Source: Chloroflexia bacterium SDU3-3 (GTDB lineage: Bacteria; Chloroflexota; Chloroflexia; Chloroflexales; Roseiflexaceae). From it: DNA of 64,000 bases. The notes beneath the pieces were generated by a model, which worked only from the letters and a program-made list of their open reading frames with translations, did not search any database and was not told the DNA's origin. A program made the position numbers and the translations under genes. Position 1 is the first letter of the stretch. Every line of letters starts with the position of its first letter. The stretch is from NCBI GenBank assembly GCA_009268125.1, contig WBOU01000008.1, positions 29,533 through 93,532 on the forward strand. Direction: 5' to 3'. Below, piece by piece: positions 1 through 7,699 of the stretch.

Positions 1-502
1 GCGAGTAGACATTGCCCTTGTCGTAGTAGAGGTCGAGGTTGTCGGCCTTGATGTTCGCGAGGTTGGGCAGCAGCGACTTGTCGAGCTTGGCCAGCAGCCC
101 GCCCTTGGCCATGATGTCGATGGCGTAGTCGGAGGGGAAGACGATGTCGTAGCCCGAGCTGCCCGGGCTGATCTTGGCGATCATGTCCTCGTTGTTGTCG
201 AACGACTCGGATGTGACGGCGACGCCGTATTCTTTCTGGAAATCTTCGAGCACCGCCGGGTCGAGGTAGTCGGCCCAGTTGTAGATGTGCAGCTCCTTGC
301 TGAGCTTGGCGGGGTCGACCGCGAGGCTGCCGGGGGCCTGGTCGGGGGCGGTGGCGCTGCCATCGGCGGTGGGCGCCGCCGCCTGGGTGGCGGCGGGCGC
401 GGGCGCGCTGGTGGCGCTGCTGCCCGCCTGGCCCTGCCCGCCGCACGCTGTCAGCAGCGCTAGCGCCGCCCCAACCACCCCCAGATACTGCATCTTCCTC
501 AT
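1..502 (-). CDS. potD: Polyamine (spermidine/putrescine) ABC transporter substrate-binding lipoprotein, partial
   Basis: The 5' part of a solute-binding lipoprotein; the 3' end lies outside the window, so about 167 codons are visible. The start reads MRKMQYLG and leads into a hydrophobic signal with lipobox LLTAC, so Cys20 would be lipidated and anchor the protein outside the membrane. An Ala/Pro/Thr/Gly linker follows (about residues 22-55), then LHIYNWADYLDP, the hallmark opening of PotD/PotF-type binding proteins. It is the last visible gene of an operon with potA, potB and potC, separated from potC by a 42-bp tandem repeat. Polyamine as ligand is inferred from family and neighbours; related proteins bind other amines. 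Confidence 0.85.
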   Translation of the reverse strand, partial: MRKMQYLGVVGAALALLTACGGQGQAGSSATSAPAPAATQAAAPTADGSATAPDQAPGSLAVDPAKLSKELHIYNWADYLDPAVLEDFQKEYGVAVTSESFDNNEDMIAKISPGSSGYDIVFPSDYAIDIMAKGGLLAKLDKSLLPNLANIKADNLDLYYDKGNVYS

Positions 503-555
503 AGCAGGGCGCTCCTCAAAACTAGAGAGAATCCATGTGCCTTATCCGTCGTTAT

Positions 556-761
556 GGTCGAGGTTGATTCTGACCCGGTCGAACCTCATTTTGCAGTGGT
601 CGAGGTTGATTCTGACCCGGTCGAACCTCATTTTGCAGTGGTCGAGGTTGATTCTGACCCGGTCGAACCTCATTTTGCAGTGGTCGAGGTTGATTCTGAC
701 CCGGTCGAACCTCATTTTGCAGCGGTCGAGGTTGATTCTGACCCGGTCGAACCTCATTTTG
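556..761. repeat. Five tandem copies of a 42-bp palindromic repeat between potC and potD
   Basis: Units begin at 556, 598, 640, 682 and 724 and are almost identical; copy 4 has one base changed at its end and copy 5 is truncated after about 38 bases. Each unit contains nested inverted repeats: GAGGTT pairs with AACCTC, and inside it GACC pairs with GGTC around a single C. As RNA this would give five adjacent hairpins in the potC-potD intergenic transcript. The period is a multiple of three, so both strands are open for about 70 codons, but the peptides are simply the repeat and have no independent support as genes. Confidence 0.9.
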
Positions 762-774
762 ACCCAGCCGGGTG

Positions 775-1647
775 CTATGTGCGCTTGCGCTGGAGCAGCT
801 GCGAGAGGCCGATCAGCGAGATCGAGACCACCAGCATGATCGTGCTGATCGCGTTGATCTTGGGCGTGATCGCCCGCTTGACCGAGGCGTAGACCTCGGT
901 GGGCAGCAGCGGGTTGCCCGGGCCGGATGTGAAGAAGCTGATGATAAAGTCATCGAGCGAGAGCGTGAAGGCCAGCAGCGCCCCGCCGATGATACCGGGC
1001 AGGATGAGCGGGAAGGTGATGTTCCAGAACGTGCGCCAGGGGCCAGCCCCCAGGTCGGCGGCGGCCTCCTCCAGCCGCCTATCGAAGCCGCGCAGGCTGG
1101 CCCGCACCACCACCACCACGAACGAGATGCTGAAGGTGATGTGCGCGAGCACCACCGTGACCATGCTCATCTTCAGCTTCATGCCGGTGAAAAACTCGAT
1201 GATGTCGAACACGCACGAGAAAAAGGCCAGCAGCGACAGGCCCATCACGATCTCGGGGATGATGATCGGCATGTAGATCAGGCCGTCCACGGCGGCGCGG
1301 CCAGGGAAGCGAAAGCGCTCCAGCGCCAGCGCGCCCAGCGTGCCCAGCACGGTGGAGAAGAAGGTGGAGATCGCGGCAACCTTGAGCGAGTTGAGCGTGG
1401 CGGTGATCAGGCGGGCGTCATCTAGCAGCTTGGCGTACCAGTCGAAGGTGAAGCCCGTCCAGCGCACCCCGAACGAGTCGGTGGTGAAGGAGAACAGCAC
1501 CAGCACCGCGATCGGCGCGTAGAGGAAGGCCATCATCAGCCAGATATGGCCATCCAGCAGCCAGCGCGCGCCGATCTGCCTGCGCTCGTGGCGGGCGGCG
1601 GTCTGGGCGCGCGGCTTGGCCTGGGTCTGCGCAGTTGCTTCCATCAT
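775..1647 (-). CDS. potC: Polyamine ABC transporter permease PotC
   Basis: A 290-residue inner-membrane permease of the spermidine/putrescine importer. An N-terminal charged tail is followed by about six membrane segments, the first near residues 35-55. The EAA loop that docks onto the ATPase is visible near residue 195 (EEAAADLGAGPW, then a PLILPGI segment). The start ATG overlaps the stop of potB by four bases (ATGA), which indicates translational coupling and a 1:1 permease pair. The product works with PotA (ATPase), PotB (partner permease) and PotD (binding protein). Confidence 0.92.
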   Translation of the reverse strand: MMEATAQTQAKPRAQTAARHERRQIGARWLLDGHIWLMMAFLYAPIAVLVLFSFTTDSFGVRWTGFTFDWYAKLLDDARLITATLNSLKVAAISTFFSTVLGTLGALALERFRFPGRAAVDGLIYMPIIIPEIVMGLSLLAFFSCVFDIIEFFTGMKLKMSMVTVVLAHITFSISFVVVVVRASLRGFDRRLEEAAADLGAGPWRTFWNITFPLILPGIIGGALLAFTLSLDDFIISFFTSGPGNPLLPTEVYASVKRAITPKINAISTIMLVVSISLIGLSQLLQRKRT

Positions 1648-2537
1648 CGATCTTCCTCCGTGGTGGTGCGGAAGTAGAACACCACCGCCGCTGTGAGCAC
1701 CAGCATAAAGACGAGCGACATGGCCGAGCCAAGCGGCCAGTTGGGCGGGTTGGATCGGGTGAAGAGGCGCTGGAACAGGTTGCCCAGCAGGTCCACCTTC
1801 GCGCCGCCCAGCAGATCGGAGACGACGAACTGGCCGACGGTGGGGATGAACACCAGCACCGCGCCAGCGGCCACGCCGGGCATGGTCAGCGGCAGCATCA
1901 CGCTGCCGAAGGCCTGGGCTTGGTCGGCCCCTAGGTCGGCGGCGGCCTCCATCAGGGTGAAGTCGAAGCGCTCAAGCGAGGCGTAGATCGGCAGCACCAT
2001 GAAGGGCAGCTGGCCGTAGACCAGGCCCAGCAGCACGGCCCAGGGCGTGTTCAGCATAGTCTGGCGGGGCAGCCCCAGCGACTGGAACAGCGTGTTGAGC
2101 AGGCCGTTGTTGCTGAGGATGATCATCCAGGCGTAGGTGCGCACCAGGAAGTTGGTCCAGAACGGGATGAGCACTAGGAACAGCAGCAGGGCGCGGCGGC
2201 GCGGTGGCGAGAGCACGATGCCCAGGGCCAGCGGGTAGGCCAGCAGCGCGCAGAACAGCGTGGTGAGCAGGCCGATGGCCAGCGAGCGCAGGTAGGCGCT
2301 CACATACAGCTCTTTGGTGAACAGCGTGGCGTAGTTGTCGAGCGTGAAGCGCCACTCGACCCCGCCGAGCTGGCCGGGGGTGAGGAAGCTGTAGATCACG
2401 ATCACCGCCAGCGGGATGGTGAAGAACACCACCAGCCAGAGCAGCGTGGGCAGCAGCAGGCCCGAGACGGCCCAGCGCTGCCTGCGGCGGCTCTCGCGCA
2501 GCGCCTGGTGCAGATCGGTCGGGGGGGCTAGGGCCAT
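1644..2537 (-). CDS. potB: Polyamine ABC transporter permease PotB
   Basis: A 297-residue permease with about six transmembrane helices, the first near residues 22-45. The EAA motif is clear (EAAADLGADQAQAF followed by MLPLTMPGV) in the C-terminal third. Length and motif spacing are usual for PotB. It lies 119 bp downstream of potA and its stop overlaps the potC start. It is expected to form the heterodimeric channel with PotC for ATP-driven import of polyamine delivered by PotD. Confidence 0.92.
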   Translation of the reverse strand: MALAPPTDLHQALRESRRRQRWAVSGLLLPTLLWLVVFFTIPLAVIVIYSFLTPGQLGGVEWRFTLDNYATLFTKELYVSAYLRSLAIGLLTTLFCALLAYPLALGIVLSPPRRRALLLFLVLIPFWTNFLVRTYAWMIILSNNGLLNTLFQSLGLPRQTMLNTPWAVLLGLVYGQLPFMVLPIYASLERFDFTLMEAAADLGADQAQAFGSVMLPLTMPGVAAGAVLVFIPTVGQFVVSDLLGGAKVDLLGNLFQRLFTRSNPPNWPLGSAMSLVFMLVLTAAVVFYFRTTTEEDR

Positions 2538-2656
2538 CGTGCGTTCTCCCTTCTCTCTCGGTGCGCCAGGGCCGCGTACAGAAACGACGCGGGGCGCGGG
2601 GTCGGGTGCCCTGCGTCATCGCGTCGGCGGTCGGCGGTCGGGGTGTGCGGGATGGG

Positions 2657-3754
2657 CTACTCGGCGAACACCAGCGCGCTCTCGGCGGGCCAGGTGAGGT
2701 AGGCGGGCTTGCCCTGGGCGAAGCGCTCCTCGGCGCTGGCCACCGAGCGGGTGTTGGCCTCCAGCACGGTGAAGCGCTGCTCGCCGCCCATGTGCACGTG
2801 GATGCGGGTGTCGGACCCGATGTAGACCACGCGCGAGACCATCACAGGGAACACGTTGGGCGTGTTGGCGGGGCGCTCGTCGCACAGCAGCGCCTTCTCG
2901 GGGCGCACCGAGACCGTGGCGGCGCAGCCCACATCCATGGGCCGGGCCGCCAGGCCCTGCACCACCAGGTCGCCGTTCACGCGCACGGTGGCGCGCCCGC
3001 CGTCGCAGGCCAGCACATCGCCGCGCAGGAAGTTGGTCTCGCCGATGAAGTCGGCCACGAAGTGGCAGCTGGGGCGCTCGTAGATCTCGCTGGGCGTGCC
3101 CACCTGCAGCAGCTTGCCGCCCGACATCACGCCGATGCGGTCGGACATGGTGAGCGCCTCCTCCTGATCGTGGGTGACGAACACGAAGGTGACGCCCAGG
3201 CGCTCCTGGAGGCCGCGCAGCTCCAGCTGCAGCTCCTTGCGCAGCTTCTGGTCGAGCGCGCCCAGCGGCTCATCCAGCAGCAGCACGGCGGGCCGGTTGA
3301 TCAGGGCGCGGGCCAGGGCCACGCGCTGCTGCTGCCCGCCCGAGAGCTGCTTGGGGTAGCGGTCGGCGTACTGCTCCAGCCGCACCATCTGCAGCGCGTC
3401 CTTCACCCACTTGCCCACCTCGCTCTTGGGCGCGCGCTGCATGCGCAGGCCGAAGCCCACGTTTTGCGCCACCGTCATATGCGGGAAGAGCGCGTAGTTC
3501 TGGAACACCGTGTTGACGTGGCGGCGGTAGGGCGGCTTGGCCCCCACCGACTCGCCAGCGATGATGATCTCGCCCTCGCTGGGCAGCTCGAACCCGGCGA
3601 CCATGCGCAGCGTGGTGGTCTTGCCGCAGCCAGAGGGGCCGAGCAGCGAGAAGAACTCGCCGTTGCCGATCTGGAGCGAGAGATTATCGACCGCGAGCGC
3701 ATCGCCAAACCGCTTGCTCACCGCGCGAAGATCGACCGCGACACCATTTTCCAT
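2657..3754 (-). CDS. potA: Polyamine ABC transporter ATPase PotA
   Basis: A 365-residue ABC ATPase. The Walker A motif is GPSGCGKTT, the Q-loop sits in FQNYALFPH, the signature is LSGGQQQR, Walker B is LLLDEP with the catalytic glutamate, and the switch histidine is in THDQEEA. A C-terminal TOBE-type regulatory domain fills residues from about 265 to the end. The start MENGVAVDL was chosen because GAGGAG lies a few bases upstream; the frame remains open further upstream but runs into mmsA. The gap to mmsA is only 16 bp, so transport and catabolism are co-transcribed. Confidence 0.93.
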   Translation of the reverse strand: MENGVAVDLRAVSKRFGDALAVDNLSLQIGNGEFFSLLGPSGCGKTTTLRMVAGFELPSEGEIIIAGESVGAKPPYRRHVNTVFQNYALFPHMTVAQNVGFGLRMQRAPKSEVGKWVKDALQMVRLEQYADRYPKQLSGGQQQRVALARALINRPAVLLLDEPLGALDQKLRKELQLELRGLQERLGVTFVFVTHDQEEALTMSDRIGVMSGGKLLQVGTPSEIYERPSCHFVADFIGETNFLRGDVLACDGGRATVRVNGDLVVQGLAARPMDVGCAATVSVRPEKALLCDERPANTPNVFPVMVSRVVYIGSDTRIHVHMGGEQRFTVLEANTRSVASAEERFAQGKPAYLTWPAESALVFAE

Positions 3755-3770
3755 AGCGCTCCTCGCAGTG

Positions 3771-5243
3771 CTAGAACTGGCGGCTCCACTCCTTGGGCCA
3801 GCGCTCGACCACCACCTTGGTCTCGGTGTAGAACTCCACACCGTGGTGGCTCTGGGCGTGCAGGTCGCCGAAGAAGCTCTCGCCCCAGCCGGAGAAGGGG
3901 AAGAAGGCCATGGGCGCGGCCACGCCCACGTTGATGCCGATATTGCCCGCGCTGGCCTCGCTGCGGAACTGGCGGGCCGCCGCGCCGCTGGCGGTGAAGA
4001 TGCAGGCCATGTTGCCGAAGCGGCGGGCGTTGACGATCTCCACGGCGCGCTCGATCGTGTCGGCGTGGATGATGCTGAGCACCGGGCCGAAGATCTCGGT
4101 GGCCGCGATCTCGCTGGCGGGGTCGACGCGGTCGAGGATGGTGGGGAACACGAACGAGCCGCCCTCGTAGCCGCTGGCCGCGCGGCCCCGGCCATCCACC
4201 AGCAGCTCCGCGCCCTCGGCAGCGCCCTTGGCGATCAGGCCCTCGATGCGCTGCCTGCTCTCGGCGCTGATCACCGGCCCCATCTCCACGCCCGCATCCA
4301 GGCCATAGCCCACCTTGCGGGTGGCCGCCGCCTCGGCGATGCGCTCGACAAACAGCTCGCGGGCCGCGCCCACCGTGATCGCCACCGAGGCGGCCAGGCA
4401 GCGCTGGCCCGCGCAGCCAAAGGCCGAGTCGGCCAGGATGCGGGTGGTCATGTCCATGTCGGCGTCGGGCATCACCACCACGGGGTTCTTCGCGCCGCCC
4501 TGGCACTGGGCGCGCTTGCCATTGGCGGTGGCGCGGCTGTAGACGTACTTGGCCACGGGCGTGGAGCCGACAAAGCTGATCGCCCGCACCAGCGGGTGGT
4601 CGAGCAGGGCGTCCACGGTCTCGCGCCCGCCGTTGACCAGCTGGAGCACCCCAGGCGGCAGGCCGAGCTGCTCGATCAGGCCCCAGAGCTTCTGGCTGGT
4701 GAGCGGCACCTTCTCGGAGGGCTTGAGGATGAAGCAGTTGCCGCAGGCCACGGCGTAGGGCAGGAACCACAGCGGGATCATGCCGGGGAAGTTGAACGGG
4801 GTGATCGCGGCGACCACGCCCAGCGGCTGGCGGAACATGTGCTCGTCGATGCCGCGCGCGATGTCCTCGTTGTTGTAGCCCTGGATGAGCTTGGGCATGC
4901 CGCAGGCGGTCTCCACGTTCTCGATCCCGCGCCGCAGCTCGGCCACGCTCTCGCCGTAGGTCTTGCCGCACTCCATGGTGATGGTGCGGGCGATGTCGTC
5001 GATATTGGCCTCAAGCAGCGCCTTGAGCTTGAACAGGTACTGGATGCGGTCGGTCACTGGGGTGCGCCGCCACTCCTGGAAGGCCGCCTGCGCGGCCTGC
5101 GCGGCGGCGTCCACCTCCGCCGCAGGCGAGAGCGGCACCCTGGCCAGGATCTCGGCGGTCGCGGGGTTGCGCACATCCAGCAGCGCGGTGGCGCTGGAGG
5201 GCTGCCAGGTGCCGTTGATGAAGTTGGGGAGCTGCTCGTTCAT
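3771..5243 (-). CDS. mmsA: CoA-acylating (methyl)malonate-semialdehyde dehydrogenase
   Basis: A 490-residue aldehyde dehydrogenase of the MMSDH type, which converts methylmalonate or malonate semialdehyde plus CoA and NAD to propionyl- or acetyl-CoA and CO2. The catalytic cysteine is Cys282 in GCAGQRCLA. Where ordinary ALDHs carry the general-base Glu in ELGGK, this protein has GGAKN (249-253); loss of that Glu is typical of CoA-dependent MMSDHs. The start MNEQLPNF has AAGGA upstream. Its place between a second aldehyde dehydrogenase and potA suggests that it finishes degradation of the propylamine part of polyamines via beta-alanine and malonate semialdehyde. That substrate is inferred; valine or inositol catabolism are alternatives, but no genes for them are nearby. 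Confidence 0.87.
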   Translation of the reverse strand: MNEQLPNFINGTWQPSSATALLDVRNPATAEILARVPLSPAAEVDAAAQAAQAAFQEWRRTPVTDRIQYLFKLKALLEANIDDIARTITMECGKTYGESVAELRRGIENVETACGMPKLIQGYNNEDIARGIDEHMFRQPLGVVAAITPFNFPGMIPLWFLPYAVACGNCFILKPSEKVPLTSQKLWGLIEQLGLPPGVLQLVNGGRETVDALLDHPLVRAISFVGSTPVAKYVYSRATANGKRAQCQGGAKNPVVVMPDADMDMTTRILADSAFGCAGQRCLAASVAITVGAARELFVERIAEAAATRKVGYGLDAGVEMGPVISAESRQRIEGLIAKGAAEGAELLVDGRGRAASGYEGGSFVFPTILDRVDPASEIAATEIFGPVLSIIHADTIERAVEIVNARRFGNMACIFTASGAAARQFRSEASAGNIGINVGVAAPMAFFPFSGWGESFFGDLHAQSHHGVEFYTETKVVVERWPKEWSRQF

Positions 5244-5317
5244 GATCGTCCTTGGGTTAGGGTTGGATACGTTGGTGCCTGCGCGGCGCGCCCGGCGGTC
5301 GTGGCCTGGCTGCGCCG

Positions 5318-6826
5318 CTAGCCGATGCCCATCCAGACGGTCTTGGTCTGGGTGTAGAGCTCGTAGACGGCCTCGCCCAGCTCGCGGCCATAGCCGCTCT
5401 CTTTGTAGCCCCCGAAGGGCACCGCCGGATCCCACAGGTTGTAGCCGTTGACCCACACGGTGCCCGCCTTGATCGCGGCGGCGAAGCGGTGGGCCTTGGC
5501 CATGTCGCTGGTCCACACGCCGGATGCCAGGCCGTAGGGCGTGTCGTTGGCGCGGGCCACCACCTCGTCAAACTCGTCGAAGACCAGGGCGGCCAGCACC
5601 GGGCCGAAGATCTCCTCGCGCACCACGGCCATGTCGTCGGTCGCGCCGCCGAACACGGTGGGGGCCAGGAAGTAGCCGCCGTCGGGCACGCCCTCGGGGC
5701 GTCCGCCGCCCGCCAGCAGCTGCGCGCCCGCGTCCTGCCCGGCGCGCACGTAGCCCGCCACGCGGGCCAGCTGCTCCTGCGAGATCAGCGGGCCGATCTG
5801 GGACTGCGGGTCGAAGCCGACGCCCACGCGCACCTCGCGCATGGCCTTCACCAGCTCGTCCATCACCTGGTCGTAGACGGCGCGCTGCACGAACAGGCGC
5901 GACCCGGCGCAGCAGTTCTGGCCCGAGTTCACCAGAATGGCCCAGACGGCCTGGCGGGCGGCGGTGGGGATGTCGGCGTCGGCGAAGATCACGTTGGGCG
6001 ACTTGCCGCCCAGCTCCAGCGAGACGCGCTTGAGGTTGCCTGCGGCGGCCTGCATGATCCTGCGGCCCACCTCGGTGGAGCCGGTGAAGGCCACCTTGTC
6101 GACGCCACGGTGGGCCACTAGCGCGGCCCCGGCGGTGTGGCCGTAGCCGGGCACCACGTTCAGCACGCCGGGGGGGATTCCGGCCTCCAGGGCAAGGCGG
6201 CCCAGGTGCAGCGTGGTGAGCGGGGTCTGCTCGGCGGGCTTAAGCACCACGGTGTTGCCCGCCGCCAGCGCGGGGGCGGTCTTCCAGGTGGCCATGTTCA
6301 GGGGGAAGTTCCAGGGGATGATCGCGCCGCAGACACCCATCGGCTCGCGGCGGGTGTAGACGAACTGGCCGGGGACCGAGACGGGGATGCTCTGGCCGGT
6401 GATCTTGGTGGCCATGCCCGCGTGGTAGCGGAAGTGGCGGGCGTTGCTGCGGGCGTCGCGGCCCATGGTCAGGCTGTAGGGCCGCCCGTTGTCCAGGGTC
6501 TCAAGCTGGCCGAAGATGGCCGCGTCGCGCTCGATCAGGTCGGCCAGCCGCCAGAGGGTCTCGCCGCGCTCGGCGGGCGACATGGCGGGCCAGGGGCCGC
6601 GCTCGAAGGCGTCGCGGGCCGCTGCAACCGCGCGGTCGATGTCTTGGGCGTCGCCCTCGGCGATATGGGCCAGCACCGCGCCGCTGGCGGGGTTGTAGGT
6701 GGGGAAGGCCCTGCCCGAGGCCGCGCCCAGCCACTCGCCGCCGATCAGCATCGGCACCGCATCCTGCGCCAGTATGTCGCGAACCGCTGGGGCAAGGTCG
6801 AAATCGAAGGCAGCAGCACGTTCCAT
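5318..6826 (-). CDS. NAD(P)-dependent aldehyde dehydrogenase, probably for aminoaldehydes
   Basis: A 502-residue hydrolytic aldehyde dehydrogenase. The general base Glu271 is in ELGGKSPNV, the nucleophile Cys305 in [10 protein letters not shown], and the cofactor-binding PWNFPL and FTGSTEVG segments are present. The start at MERAAAF has AAGGG six bases upstream; an in-frame ATG 42 bp further up lacks this. It is the first gene of the operon with mmsA and the polyamine transporter, so oxidation of 4-aminobutanal or 3-aminopropanal is a reasonable inference. The family is broad (betaine aldehyde, phenylacetaldehyde and others) and the sequence alone does not fix the substrate. Confidence 0.88.
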   Translation of the reverse strand: MERAAAFDFDLAPAVRDILAQDAVPMLIGGEWLGAASGRAFPTYNPASGAVLAHIAEGDAQDIDRAVAAARDAFERGPWPAMSPAERGETLWRLADLIERDAAIFGQLETLDNGRPYSLTMGRDARSNARHFRYHAGMATKITGQSIPVSVPGQFVYTRREPMGVCGAIIPWNFPLNMATWKTAPALAAGNTVVLKPAEQTPLTTLHLGRLALEAGIPPGVLNVVPGYGHTAGAALVAHRGVDKVAFTGSTEVGRRIMQAAAGNLKRVSLELGGKSPNVIFADADIPTAARQAVWAILVNSGQNCCAGSRLFVQRAVYDQVMDELVKAMREVRVGVGFDPQSQIGPLISQEQLARVAGYVRAGQDAGAQLLAGGGRPEGVPDGGYFLAPTVFGGATDDMAVVREEIFGPVLAALVFDEFDEVVARANDTPYGLASGVWTSDMAKAHRFAAAIKAGTVWVNGYNLWDPAVPFGGYKESGYGRELGEAVYELYTQTKTVWMGIG

Positions 6827-7110
6827 GCGAAACCCTTCATCATTCGGCGTGACACCGAGTGTTCTCAACCCAGCCGTAGGGGTGTGAGCAGCGTGGAGCA
6901 GGGCCGCTGTAGGCTACTTTGCCTAAATATCTCGCGGTACCATCGTGCCGTTGGCGTGTCTGTGGGATATGAGGCTAGTGTATGCGAGCCGGGGAGTCTG
7001 GTGCTATAGCCCGAGGTGCTAGATTTCTGGGGGTGGTTTTATCTCGATCAGATGAAGGCTTTAGATAGTTTGTACGACTAGAATGGGGAGAAAGGCCCAA
7101 GCAGCGGGCT
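6827..7110. other. Gene-free leader region of the aldehyde dehydrogenase operon
   Basis: This gap precedes the first gene of the minus-strand operon and must hold its promoter. I see no well-spaced -35/-10 pair on the minus strand. Short open frames here are not supported by a ribosome-binding site or recognisable protein sequence. Confidence 0.5.
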
Positions 7111-7145
7111 GCGCTGGCGCATGGGCCTGCCCCATGCGCCAGCGC
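7111..7145 (-). terminator. Hairpin terminator after the region-2 gene block
   Basis: A perfect 16-bp inverted repeat (7111-7126 with 7130-7145) with a three-base loop, starting seven bases past the stop codon of the last minus-strand gene of the block. The following T-run is weak (CCTTTCTCC), so it may act as an mRNA 3' stabiliser as much as a true terminator. Confidence 0.65.
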
Positions 7146-7151
7146 CGGGGC

Positions 7152-7622
7152 TTAGCGCGGCTGGTGGAAGCTGAGATGCTGCACCACCGTCGCGCCGGAT
7201 GTGAGGGCGATGTCGATCGGCGGCTGGTCGGCGCTGCCCTGGTCGTCGCGCAGCACCAGGCGCACCTGGTAGGTGCCGGGCGGCAGGCCGCTGCGGTCGT
7301 AGCTGCCGTTGGCGTCGGAGAGCATCAGGATGCCGCCGAGGTCGACCACCACGCCCGACGCGGGTGCGCCGGTGGTGGCGTCGATCACGGTGCCGGTGAT
7401 GCGCCCGCCCGCAGGCACGGCGGTGCGGTGCTCGCGGCTGGGCTTGGCGGTGGTGCTGGGGCGGGCTGTGGGCGCGGCGGTTGGTGCCGCCGTGGCCTCG
7501 GCGGTGGGGCGGGGCGGCAGATCCTGCGCGCCCGCCGGCTGGGCGCACAGGGCGATCAGGGCCGCCGCCGCGATGGCGCCGCCGCCGATCCATCTTCCCC
7601 ATGCCCGCTGGTTGTCTGGCAT
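7152..7622 (-). CDS. Small secreted protein with a carboxypeptidase-regulatory-like domain
   Basis: A 156-residue protein. A membrane-spanning/signal stretch (about residues 10-30, ending PAGAQ) is followed by an Ala/Pro/Thr linker (about 35-65) and one beta-sandwich of the carboxypeptidase-regulatory (transthyretin-like) type: GGRITGTVIDATTGAPASGVV, then SDANGSYDRSGLPPGTYQVRL. Such domains are stability or adhesion modules with no catalysis of their own. The start at MPDNQRAW has GAGGAG eight bases upstream and was preferred over an upstream in-frame codon. It follows the giant surface protein by 77 bp on the same strand and ends in a hairpin, so it is probably the last gene of that block. 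Confidence 0.75.
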   Translation of the reverse strand: MPDNQRAWGRWIGGGAIAAAALIALCAQPAGAQDLPPRPTAEATAAPTAAPTARPSTTAKPSREHRTAVPAGGRITGTVIDATTGAPASGVVVDLGGILMLSDANGSYDRSGLPPGTYQVRLVLRDDQGSADQPPIDIALTSGATVVQHLSFHQPR

Positions 7623-7699
7623 ATGTCTCGCTCCTCGCTGTTGCGCTGGTGTCGCTGGGGCCATCGCCCTGGCGCGCGGCCAGGGCGATGGCGTAGCTG

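Noticed and set aside
556..761. CRISPR array
   Set aside because: Repeats are contiguous with no spacers and no cas genes are present.
542..892. Open frames on both strands across the 42-bp repeat
   Set aside because: They arise because the unit length is a multiple of three; the peptides are pure repeats without ribosome-binding sites.
2561..5321. Long plus-strand open frames opposite potA and the aldehyde dehydrogenase
   Set aside because: They are antisense shadows of clearly recognised genes, rich in Gly/His/Arg/Ala as expected from GC-rich complement.
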